Positions 8,921-15,840 of a DNA stretch of 51,672 nt are shown piece by piece. The first letter of the stretch is position 1. Every line of letters begins with the position of its first letter. The notes below the pieces were generated by a model. The model saw only the letters and a program-made list of their open reading frames with translations, was not told where the DNA came from and did not search any database. The position numbers were made by a program, and so were the translations under genes. The stretch is from Maritimibacter sp. Lineage in GTDB: Bacteria; Pseudomonadota; Alphaproteobacteria; Rhodobacterales; Rhodobacteraceae. The stretch is from the NCBI GenBank assembly GCA_002701395.1, contig NZVC01000036.1, positions 1 through 51,672 of the forward strand. Direction: 5' to 3'.

Positions 8921-8946
8921 CAAATGTTTCGCGCGCGAAACATTTG
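8921..8946. promoter_or_regulatory. parS-like partition palindrome 2
   Basis: This 26-bp perfect palindrome is the longest of the three. Its core is TGTTTCGCGCGCGAAACA and it is extended by CAAA and TTTG flanks. It lies 18 bp beyond the 3' end of parB, between the mucR terminator and the parB stop codon. Confidence 0.85.
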
Positions 8947-8964
8947 TCCTCAGCCCGTTCGCCC

Positions 8965-10008
8965 TCAGGCGTTGTCGCGGATCCAGTCCAGCAGCCGGCC
9001 GCACAGGGCATCCGACATCCCCTGCCCGTCCAGCACCAGCGACTGGCCGTCCCAGCGCGCATAGATCCCGGGCGCGATGCGGTTGCGCACCGCGTCGGAC
9101 GGCAGCCCATCCTTCTGCGCCCTGTCCTTCGCGGCCTCGCGCGTTTGCGGCTCCGGCGGGCCCGCATCGGCCCGCTCGAACTCTGCCAGCATCTGTTCCA
9201 GTACCGCCTGTTCCCCGGCGGCGGTGTCGGGCGCCGCAGCGTCCAATGCGGCGCGCAGCGCCTCTTGCCGGGACGCACGACCGTCCAGCACCTTCGCCAG
9301 CGCCAGACCCAAACGTTCGCCGATGGCCGAGGGGAACCGCAGCAGTTCATCGGCGGCGTGGTAAAGTTCAAGGAACGACCGGATCTTCGACCGCTTCGCC
9401 CGGCTGGCCGAGGCGTACAGAGACAACAGCGCCTTCTTCTCGGTCTCGAACACGCCCTGTTCTACCGCCTTGGCCGCGACCCGGGCGCGTTCGTAGTAAC
9501 TCAGACCGACGCGGATCTCGTTTTCCTCGACCATCGCGACATAGGCGTCGGCGGCCGTTTCGGGACGCCGCAGCACCGCCAGCACGGTGGCGAACCGGTC
9601 GTCGCCGGTCTCGGCCCGCAGCCGCCCCAGCGCGGTCAGCCGCCGCCAGCCCGAGATCAGGCCGAACCGCCCCTGCCCCAGATCGACCAGTTCCACCGGC
9701 GTCTGCTGGCCGCGCGCCCGCAGGCTTTCCATCAAGGCCTGCAATTCCTCGTCGTCGGCGACCAGCCGGTCGCGCACAAGGTAGCCCGTCTCGATCCGGT
9801 CCAGCGGCACCGCCTCGATCATCCGGCCCTGCGCCCGCGCCTCGCGCAGCGTGCCCGCCAGTTCCTCCAGCGCGGCAGAGGTCGACGCCTCGCCCGCGAC
9901 CTGCGCGATGGGCGCCCGGCCCAGCGGCATGGATTTCGTCTCTAACGGTGCGCTTTGGGTCTCAAGATAGTCGCTTTGCGCCGGGCTCAGCCGTCTGCGT
10001 TTTGCCAT
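8965..10008 (-). CDS. parB: Plasmid partition protein ParB
   Basis: The 347-residue protein has the ParB/Spo0J N-terminal nuclease-like (CTP-binding) domain at about 60-155. It includes VPLDRIETGYLVRDR, SLRARGQQTPVELV and the SGWRRLTAL variant (119-127) of the GERR box, then VAMVEENEIRVGLSYYERA before the helix-turn-helix region. A basic N-terminus (MAKRRRLSP) is likely the ParA-stimulating segment. GGAGG lies just upstream of the ATG. It is downstream of parA in the same direction, with a 160-bp gap holding a palindrome and hairpins. It should bind the palindromes at 5543, 8921 and 10149. Copy 1 has Gly39 and Ala84, whereas copy 2 has Ser at both. Confidence 0.93.
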   Translation of the reverse strand: MAKRRRLSPAQSDYLETQSAPLETKSMPLGRAPIAQVAGEASTSAALEELAGTLREARAQGRMIEAVPLDRIETGYLVRDRLVADDEELQALMESLRARGQQTPVELVDLGQGRFGLISGWRRLTALGRLRAETGDDRFATVLAVLRRPETAADAYVAMVEENEIRVGLSYYERARVAAKAVEQGVFETEKKALLSLYASASRAKRSKIRSFLELYHAADELLRFPSAIGERLGLALAKVLDGRASRQEALRAALDAAAPDTAAGEQAVLEQMLAEFERADAGPPEPQTREAAKDRAQKDGLPSDAVRNRIAPGIYARWDGQSLVLDGQGMSDALCGRLLDWIRDNA

Positions 10009-10104
10009 GTCAGCCTCCGAAAATCCCTACCCTGCACCGAAGGGCGCAAAGTCCCGGTCAACGCACCGCGCGCTGCTTCTTCTCTTTGAAAATACCTCGG
10101 GGGA

Positions 10105-10137
10105 GTCACGCGACAGCGTGACGGGGGCAGCGCCCCC
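10105..10137. other. Twin GC-rich hairpins between parA and parB
   Basis: Two adjacent perfect inverted repeats occur: GTCACGC-GACA-GCGTGAC (10105-10122) and GGGGGC-AGC-GCCCCC (10123-10137). They lie in the leader between the parA stop and the parB start, next to parS palindrome 3. Neither has a T-run. They may attenuate or stabilise the parAB transcript and so set the ParA to ParB ratio, but that role is inferred. Confidence 0.5.
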
Positions 10138-10148
10138 CTTCCCCCGCA

Positions 10149-10170
10149 AATGTTTCGCGCGCGAAACATT
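10149..10170. promoter_or_regulatory. parS-like partition palindrome 3
   Basis: This 22-bp perfect palindrome (core TGTTTCGCGCGCGAAACA) abuts the parA stop codon. It shares its 18-bp core with the sites at 5543 and 8921. Its position inside the par operon matches centromere sites in plasmid partition loci. Confidence 0.85.
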
Positions 10171-11567
10171 CACGCCACCGCCGTGGTGTCGCCGGCCTGC
10201 TGCGCCGCCAGTTCGTCGCGCCGCCAGATCCCGAACAGCAGCCGCTTGAAGGCGGCGTATGTCTCGTCGAACGCCTCGCGGCCGCGCACATAGGTCTCGC
10301 GGTTGAAGTCGCGGTAATCGGCCTCGTAGATCCCCGACACCTGCTCGCCCGCCTGCCCGATCAGCGCGGTGAAATCCTGCCGGTGCGGCGACAGCGTCTT
10401 GCCCAGATAGGCCTGCATCAGCCCCGCCAGTTCCGCCTGCTGCGCCCCGTCGTACCGGGTCAGCACCGCGCGCACCGCGTCCCATTCGAACGCCATCTCC
10501 TCGCGCCCCAGCGCGCGGGCGGCGATGTTCTCGCCATCCTCGATCGAGGAGAACGTGGAATGCAGCATGTCGAAGAACCGCCCGGTGCTGTCGAATTCCA
10601 GAAAGGACGCGCCCAGCGGCACCAGCAGGATGTCCGCCGCCGCCAGACCGTTGATCGTCAGATAGCCAAGGGCAGGGGGGGTATCGAGGAACACGATGTC
10701 GTACTGGTCCAGCACCCCGTCGGTCTCCAGCCGGTCGGTCAGCGCGTCCCACAGCTTCCAGCCGCGCGCCTGCATCCGCCAGACCGGGATCTGGAACTCG
10801 GCCCAGTACAGGTTCAGCTGCGCGCCGATCAGGTCGATGTTGGGCCAGTGCGTCGGCTGGATCAGCTGGTCGGCGGTCATCGACATCGCCTCGGTCAGCG
10901 TCTCGTCCAGCGGCAGGGGGGTGTCGCCGCGCTCGATCCGGGACTGGTTCTCGCGGCGCAGGTGGGTGCCGTAGTGGCGCGCCAGCAGCGGAAACACGGT
11001 GCCCCATTCGTCCTCGACCTTGCCGCCGAAGATCGAGGTCATCGAGCCTTGGCTGTCCAGGTCGATCACCAGCACCTTGTAGCCGTCCAGCGCCGCCGAC
11101 ATCGCCAGATGCGCGCAGGTCGAGGTCTTGCCGACCCCGCCCTTGAAGTTCGCGACCGCGACCATCTTCGCGGGCTGCCCCTTGGGGCGGTAGGGCAGGT
11201 ATTCCTTCGCCTTCGACCCTTCGGTCGCGAAATGGGCGCGCAGGCGCAGCACCTCGTCGAGGGTGAACCACTTGGCGCCGCCCTCGGTCTCGCTGGTGCC
11301 CTGCGGCAGGTTCGGGTTCGCCTTCAGCACCCGGCGGAAATGCGGGGTGGCGACCGGGATCAGATAGCGGGTGATCTCCCACGTCGAGAACAGGCGCAGC
11401 TGCTTGCGGCCGTCCTCTTCCAGACCGCGGCTGGCCAGATCGGCCCGGCCCCGGGCGCAGGCCTCGGCGATGGCGGCGAAGTCGCCGCTGCCGGTGGGCG
11501 CGCCCAGATCGGCCAGCGCCGCGTCGGGGGATATGTTGAAATACGGAGGCTGCTCTGCCGATGCCAT
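10170..11567 (-). CDS. parA: Plasmid partition ATPase ParA (type Ia, with N-terminal DNA-binding region)
   Basis: The 465-residue protein has a deviant Walker A box, NFKGGVGKTST (about 140-150), and the later motifs IDLDSQGS and FLDTPPALGYLTING. The 130-residue N-terminal extension contains a helix-turn-helix-like segment (WEITRYLIPVATPHFRRVLK, then WFTLDEVLRLR). This is characteristic of type Ia ParA proteins, which repress their own operon. It is divergent from repA across a 512-bp origin region and is followed by parB. Copy 2 is cut off by the window end. Confidence 0.95.
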   Translation of the reverse strand: MASAEQPPYFNISPDAALADLGAPTGSGDFAAIAEACARGRADLASRGLEEDGRKQLRLFSTWEITRYLIPVATPHFRRVLKANPNLPQGTSETEGGAKWFTLDEVLRLRAHFATEGSKAKEYLPYRPKGQPAKMVAVANFKGGVGKTSTCAHLAMSAALDGYKVLVIDLDSQGSMTSIFGGKVEDEWGTVFPLLARHYGTHLRRENQSRIERGDTPLPLDETLTEAMSMTADQLIQPTHWPNIDLIGAQLNLYWAEFQIPVWRMQARGWKLWDALTDRLETDGVLDQYDIVFLDTPPALGYLTINGLAAADILLVPLGASFLEFDSTGRFFDMLHSTFSSIEDGENIAARALGREEMAFEWDAVRAVLTRYDGAQQAELAGLMQAYLGKTLSPHRQDFTALIGQAGEQVSGIYEADYRDFNRETYVRGREAFDETYAAFKRLLFGIWRRDELAAQQAGDTTAVA

Positions 11568-11866
11568 GCGATCCTCGAATCCGTTCTGGAGGGTGCCTGT
11601 GAGTCTGTTCGCCCCGCGTCGATGTGCGCGGTTTTGGTCAGTATACGCAAAAAGACGGCATGTGGAAGGAAATCACGCATAAAACGAGATTTTCTAAGCA
11701 AATCCGAAGGGTTTGACCGGGCGCGACGCCGGGGTCGGGGCACAGGATCGGAGGCCGTGAAAAAAATCTGCGGTTAGAATCCTGTTATCTTCTAGTTACG
11801 GTGTCCGGCCTGTTCGTGGAAAGCCCTTGTTTTGCGGGGGCTCTGGGCTGTTGCATCGGGGCCGGG

Positions 11867-11932
11867 CGACTCTGAACCCCCGAAGACCCGACTCTGAACC
11901 CACGTCCGTGCGACTCCGATCCCCCGAACCGG
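11867..11932 (+). repeat. Three 22-bp iterons (probable RepA binding sites)
   Basis: CGACTCTGAACCCC at 11867, CGACTCTGAACCCA at 11889 and CGACTCCGATCCCC at 11911 are spaced exactly 22 bp apart, which is two helical turns. The consensus is CGACTCYGAWCCCMCG, followed by about 6 less conserved bases. Equal phasing places all repeats on one face of the helix, as expected for initiator binding. Confidence 0.82.
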
Positions 11933-11957
11933 GGCGCGCCCGACGCTGGACGGGACC

Positions 11958-11966
11958 TGTGGATAA
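11958..11966 (-). promoter_or_regulatory. DnaA box
   Basis: TGTGGATAA is the reverse complement of the perfect DnaA box TTATCCACA. It begins 26 bp after the third iteron, on the repA side. Confidence 0.75.
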
Positions 11967-12079
11967 TTCTAGGGTGGGTGTCACCGAAACCACGATAAGC
12001 CCGAGTCGCGGGATCAACCCGCGCGAACAGGCATCCACGAGCAGAACAGCCGCCCCCGGGGCGGCGCAGGGACAGGCAT

Positions 12080-13111
12080 ATGAGCGGCGCAGGCGGCTTG
12101 CTACCGGACAGGCATCCCACGGGGGACTTCTTCGTCTGCGACGTGTTCGCGGGCCTGCCCAAGGACGACCTCGCGTCGATGGAACACCCGATCTTTTCGC
12201 TGGCCACCCGGCCCGACCGCAGCGTGCTGTCCTACACCCACAACGGCGCCTCGGTCGAGATCACCCCCAGCGTGAAGGGCCGGGCGACGATCCACGACAA
12301 GGACATCCTGATCTATTGCGTCAGCCAGCTGGTCGCGGCGCTGAACGCGGGCCGCGCGGTCAGCCGCACGCTGCACCTGAAGGCGCACGACCTGCTGGTC
12401 GCCACCAACCGCGAGACCAGCGGCGACGCCTATCGCCGCCTGCGCGAGGCTTTCGAGCGGCTGGCGGGCACCCGCATCACCACCAACATCACCACCGGCC
12501 CGAAGGACGCCCGCATCGAGGTGACCAGCGGCTTCGGCCTGATCGAAAGCTGGGAGATCCTGCGTCGCGCCCCCGGGTCGGGCAGGGGAGCGGGCCGCAT
12601 GGTGTCGGTCGCCGTCACGCTGTCGGAATGGCTGTTCCGCGCGGTGCAGGCGCGGTCGGTGCTGACCCTGTCGCGCGATTACTTCCGGCTGCGCAAACCG
12701 CTGGAGCGGCGGATCTACGAACTGGCCCGCAAGCACTGCGGCCACCAGCCCGCGTGGCGCGTGTCGGTCGAGGTGCTGCACAAGAAATCCGGCTCGGCCA
12801 GCCCGCGCCGGGTGTTCCGCGCCATGCTGCGCGAGATGATCGCCAGCGACCATCTGCCGGGCTACCGGCTGGAGGAAGAGCCGGGCGACATCCTGTGCGT
12901 CCGCCCGCGCCGCCGCGACACCGCCGGGGCAGGGGGGCCGGTGCTGTCGGCCGCCACGCTGGAAGAGGCCCGCGCCCGCGCCCCCGGCTGGGACGTGCAC
13001 GGGCTGGAGGCGGAATGGCGCGCCTGGTGGGAGGACACCGGACGCCCGCGCCTGCGCGCGCCGGACCGCGCCTTCCTTGGCTGGCTGACCAAGCGGCTGC
13101 GAGATGCGTGA
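12080..13111 (+). CDS. repA: Plasmid replication initiator RepA (RPA family)
   Basis: The 343-residue protein matches the replication initiator protein A family of alphaproteobacterial plasmids. Recognisable segments are GDFFVCDVFAGLPKDDLASM, HPIFSLATRPDR, KDILIYCVSQLVAALN, LLVATNRETSGDAYRRLREAFERL and YFRLRKPLERRIYELARKHCG, which together form tandem winged-helix regions. It should bind the iterons upstream and recruit host helicase. The ATG follows a purine-rich GGGACAGG. It is divergent from parA. RepA-type replicons are one of the four replicase classes known in Rhodobacterales, which supports that origin for the plasmid. Confidence 0.93.
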   Translation: MSGAGGLLPDRHPTGDFFVCDVFAGLPKDDLASMEHPIFSLATRPDRSVLSYTHNGASVEITPSVKGRATIHDKDILIYCVSQLVAALNAGRAVSRTLHLKAHDLLVATNRETSGDAYRRLREAFERLAGTRITTNITTGPKDARIEVTSGFGLIESWEILRRAPGSGRGAGRMVSVAVTLSEWLFRAVQARSVLTLSRDYFRLRKPLERRIYELARKHCGHQPAWRVSVEVLHKKSGSASPRRVFRAMLREMIASDHLPGYRLEEEPGDILCVRPRRRDTAGAGGPVLSAATLEEARARAPGWDVHGLEAEWRAWWEDTGRPRLRAPDRAFLGWLTKRLRDA

Positions 13112-13276
13112 AGCGCCGCGGACAGTGAGGGTCCGGCGCAACGATTGCCGCGAATTTGCAGCGAGATCACAACCTTGAGGAAAGTGTTCCTTGGTCGGGC
13201 GCGGGCGCGCGCCTATAGTTTGCGGCGCACCGCGGGGGTCTTTCGGCGGTCGGCAGGGACAAGAAGGGAAATGGGC

Positions 13277-14434
13277 ATGATCCGGACAACGAAACACACG
13301 ATCCGCGGGCTTGCGATCACGGCGACCGCACTGTCGGGCGCGCTGGCGGGCAGCACGGCGCTGGCGGACCAGGTGTTCATCGAGGATCTGATCGTTCAGG
13401 GATCGGCCTGTATCGGCTTTGACTGCGTCAACGGCGAGAACTTCGGCTTCGACACGATCCGGCTGAAAGAGAACAACCTGCGGATCCGGTTCGACGACAC
13501 CTCGAACTCCGGCTCGTTTCCCAATGTCGACTGGCAGCTGACCATCAACGAGACCGCGAACGGCGGGCTCAACAAGTTCTCGATCGAGGACATCACCAAC
13601 GGCCGTATCCCGTTCACCGTGGAAGCGGCGGCGCCGTCGCATTCGCTGTATATCGACGACGGCGGCCGCATCGGCGTGGGCACCGCCTCGCCGGTGGTTG
13701 AAATGCACATCGTGGACGGCGACTCGCCGACCCTGCGGCTGCAGCAGGACGGATCCTCGGGCTTCACCCCCCAGATCTGGGACGTGGCCGGGAACGAGAC
13801 CAACTTCTTCGTCCGCGACGTGACCGGCGGCAGCCGGCTGCCCTTCAAGATCAAGCCGGGTGCGCCCACCGACGCGCTGTTCGTGGCCGCCGACGGCGAC
13901 ATCGGCCTTGGTGTCACCAACCCCGAGGACAACCTGCACATCTACGACAACGACGGCACCGCGAGCCTGCGGCTGGACGACGGGTCGGACGGCGACGACC
14001 TGCAGTTCGTCCTGTCGGGCGACAAGCTGTTCATCGCTTTCGAGAACACCATCGGGTCGGAACTGACGATCCGGCAGAACGGACAGGTCGAGGTCGGGCT
14101 GGGCGATCTCGAGGTCAACAACGGCCACAACCTGGTGCTGGCCGGCGGCGGCAGCGTCGTGGTGAACGGCACCACGCTGAACGTGCCCGACTATGTCTTC
14201 GCGCCGGACTACGAGCTGATGCCGCTGACCGAGCTGGCCGCCTTCATCGAGACCAACAGCCACCTGCCGGGCGTGCCCTCGGCGGCCGAGGTCAACGCCG
14301 GCGGTCTGAACCTGACCGAGATGCAGTTCGCGCTGCTGGAAAAGGTCGAAGAGCAGACGCTGTACATCCTTCAGTTGCAAGAGGCGCTGGCCGTGCAGCA
14401 GGCGCAGATCGACAGCCTGCAGGCTGCGCGCTAG
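13277..14434 (+). CDS. Secreted protein with tail-fibre-like C-terminus, paralogue A
   Basis: The 385-residue product has a clear signal peptide (TKHTIRGLAITATALSGALA with cleavage near ALA-DQV). The mature part is beta-rich, with repeated motifs such as RIGVGTASPVVEMHI and DIGLGVTNPEDNLHIYD. These GIGTxxPxxxLHI-type units are widespread in phage tail fibres and adhesins. The C-terminus (PDYVFAPDYELMPLTELAAF, then HLPGVPSAAEV, then a heptad-like ALLEKVEEQTLYILQLQEA coiled coil) resembles the stem before an intramolecular chaperone domain, but no peptidase S74 domain is present. ATG 13277 fits the AAGGGA ribosome site better than 13271. Probably an exported, trimeric surface fibre or adhesin. 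The function is not established. It is the tandem paralogue of the gene at 14616. Confidence 0.78.
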   Translation: MIRTTKHTIRGLAITATALSGALAGSTALADQVFIEDLIVQGSACIGFDCVNGENFGFDTIRLKENNLRIRFDDTSNSGSFPNVDWQLTINETANGGLNKFSIEDITNGRIPFTVEAAAPSHSLYIDDGGRIGVGTASPVVEMHIVDGDSPTLRLQQDGSSGFTPQIWDVAGNETNFFVRDVTGGSRLPFKIKPGAPTDALFVAADGDIGLGVTNPEDNLHIYDNDGTASLRLDDGSDGDDLQFVLSGDKLFIAFENTIGSELTIRQNGQVEVGLGDLEVNNGHNLVLAGGGSVVVNGTTLNVPDYVFAPDYELMPLTELAAFIETNSHLPGVPSAAEVNAGGLNLTEMQFALLEKVEEQTLYILQLQEALAVQQAQIDSLQAAR

Positions 14435-14455
14435 GCCGGTCCGGCGGGACCGGCC
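14434..14455 (+). terminator. GC-rich hairpin after secreted paralogue A
   Basis: A perfect 9-bp stem, GGCCGGTCC-GGCG-GGACCGGCC, begins at the last base of the stop codon. No T-run follows, only CCCCAAAAGG. Two copies of AAAGGTCCCGCC (14459-14470 and 14479-14490) follow. It may terminate or stabilise the transcript between the two paralogues. Confidence 0.5.
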
Positions 14456-14615
14456 CCAAAAGGTCCCGCCAAGGCCCCAAAGGTCCCGCCCGTTTCCTGA
14501 ACAGTGTTTTGCCGGAAAGGTCTTTCCGCCGCGTCATTTGCTTTGCTATACCCGATCCAATTGATGCAATGGATCCCGCCCTTTCGGGGCGGATTAAAGC
14601 AGGGGAGACGGCGAA

Positions 14616-15821
14616 ATGTCCTTTTACAGAGACTGTTCCGAACCAGTTGGCCAAAGGACGGGTGCCGCGCGGGCCAGCGCATCGGTCCCCCTGCTTGCTG
14701 CCGCCCTGTTCCTGGCGCCCGTCCTGCCGGCACAGGCGGACCAGGTGATCGCCGACGATCTGATCGTCGACGGATCGGCCTGTATCGGCTTTGACTGCGT
14801 CAACGGCGAAAGCTTCAGCTTCGATACGATCCGGCTGAAGGAGAACAACCTGCGGATCAAGTTCGACGACACCTCGGTCGCGGGGTCCTATCCGCGCAAC
14901 GACTGGGAACTGACGATCAACGACAGCATCAACGGCGGCCAGTCGAAGTTCTCGATCACCGACGTCAGCGGCAACCGCGTCCCCTTCACCGTCGAGGCCG
15001 GCGCCCGGTCGCATTCGCTGTATGTCGACGACGGCGGCCGGATCGGCATCCGCACCTCGACCCCCTCGGTCGAGCTGCATGTCCTTGATGGCGACACGCC
15101 GACCCTGCGGCTGCAGCAGGACGGGTCGTCGGGCTTCGCGCCCCAGACCTGGGACCTGGCCGGCAACGAGACCAGCTTTTTCATCCGCGACGTGACCAAC
15201 GGGTCGACCCTGCCGCTGCGGGTCTTCCCCGACAGCCCCAGCAACACGCTGACGGTGAACGACGGCAACGTCGGGGTGGGGCTGATCACCCCCGAGGACA
15301 ACCTGCATATCTACGACAACGACGGCACCGCGACCCTGCGGCTGGACGACGGGTCGGCCGATGACGACATGCTGTTCACCCTGGCGGGCGACAAGCTGTT
15401 CATCACCTTCGCCGACACCATCGGGTCGGAACTGACGATCCGGCAGAACGGACAGGTCGAGGTCGGGCTGGGCGATCTCGAGGTCAACAACGGCCACGAT
15501 CTGGTGCTGGCCGGCGGCGGCAGCGTCGTGGTGAACGGCACCACGCTGAACGTGCCCGACTATGTCTTTGCGCCGGACTACGAGCTGATGCCGCTGACCG
15601 AGCTTGCCGCCTTCATAGAGACCAACAGCCACCTTCCCGGCGTGCCCTCGGCGGCCGAGGTCGGCGTGGCGGGGCTGGACATGACGGCGATGCAGATGGC
15701 GCTGCTGGAGAAGGTCGAGGAACTGACGCTGTACACGCTGGACCAGCAAAAGGCGCTGGACGAGGTCCACGCCCTGCGCGCCCGGATCGACGAGCTGGAA
15801 GGCCTGCTGGCCACCCGCTGA
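14616..15821 (+). CDS. Secreted protein with tail-fibre-like C-terminus, paralogue B
   Basis: The 401-residue product is a close paralogue of the protein at 13277, with a different signal region (hydrophobic SVPLLAAALFLAPVLPAQA, cleavage before DQV). The shared body includes GSACIGFDCVNGE, FDTIRLKENNLRI and TPEDNLHIYDNDGTA. From the IGSELTIRQNG segment to HLPGVPSAAEV the two genes are nearly identical at the DNA level, while the 5' halves have diverged. The C-terminal coiled coil (ALLEKVEELTLYTLDQQKALDEVHALRARIDELEG) is longer than in paralogue A. AGGGGAG about 8 bases upstream supports the ATG. It could form hetero-oligomers with paralogue A. Its role is unknown. Confidence 0.78.
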   Translation: MSFYRDCSEPVGQRTGAARASASVPLLAAALFLAPVLPAQADQVIADDLIVDGSACIGFDCVNGESFSFDTIRLKENNLRIKFDDTSVAGSYPRNDWELTINDSINGGQSKFSITDVSGNRVPFTVEAGARSHSLYVDDGGRIGIRTSTPSVELHVLDGDTPTLRLQQDGSSGFAPQTWDLAGNETSFFIRDVTNGSTLPLRVFPDSPSNTLTVNDGNVGVGLITPEDNLHIYDNDGTATLRLDDGSADDDMLFTLAGDKLFITFADTIGSELTIRQNGQVEVGLGDLEVNNGHDLVLAGGGSVVVNGTTLNVPDYVFAPDYELMPLTELAAFIETNSHLPGVPSAAEVGVAGLDMTAMQMALLEKVEELTLYTLDQQKALDEVHALRARIDELEGLLATR

Positions 15822-15840
15822 GCGCGGGTCAGCTTTCGGG

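Larger units (their letters stand above)
1..10455. repeat. Terminal direct repeat, copy 1 (10,455 bp overlap)
   Basis: This stretch recurs at 41218-51672 with a constant offset of 41217 and no indel noticed. Six single-base differences were found (copy 1/copy 2): 1950 A/T, 3664 T/C, 5353 G/T, 5915 C/A, 9759 C/A and 9894 C/T. The repeat starts at the first base of the window and ends at the last base. That is the signature of a circular molecule assembled with overlapping ends, and it implies a circle of 41217 bp. A true tandem duplication is possible but less likely, because both ends coincide exactly with the window ends. Confidence 0.95.
11568..12079. other. Putative replication origin between parA and repA
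   Basis: This 512-bp divergent intergenic region contains three direct repeats at 22-bp spacing (11867-11932), a perfect DnaA box (11958-11966), an AT-richer stretch at about 11760-11805, and an inverted repeat CGCGGG-ATCAA-CCCGCG at 12007-12023. It lies directly upstream of repA. Iterons plus a DnaA box next to the initiator gene are the standard architecture of an iteron-controlled plasmid origin. Promoters for parA and repA must also lie here. No protein-coding gene was accepted in it. Confidence 0.8.

Noticed and set aside
11867..11932. CRISPR array
   Set aside because: Only three repeats at 22-bp pitch, no spacers of typical length and no cas genes. The position next to repA fits iterons.
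12101..14380. 759-codon antisense frame over repA and secreted paralogue A
   Set aside because: It crosses two real genes and their intergenic region, and its His/Gln/Arg-rich translation is typical of antisense frames in GC-rich DNA.
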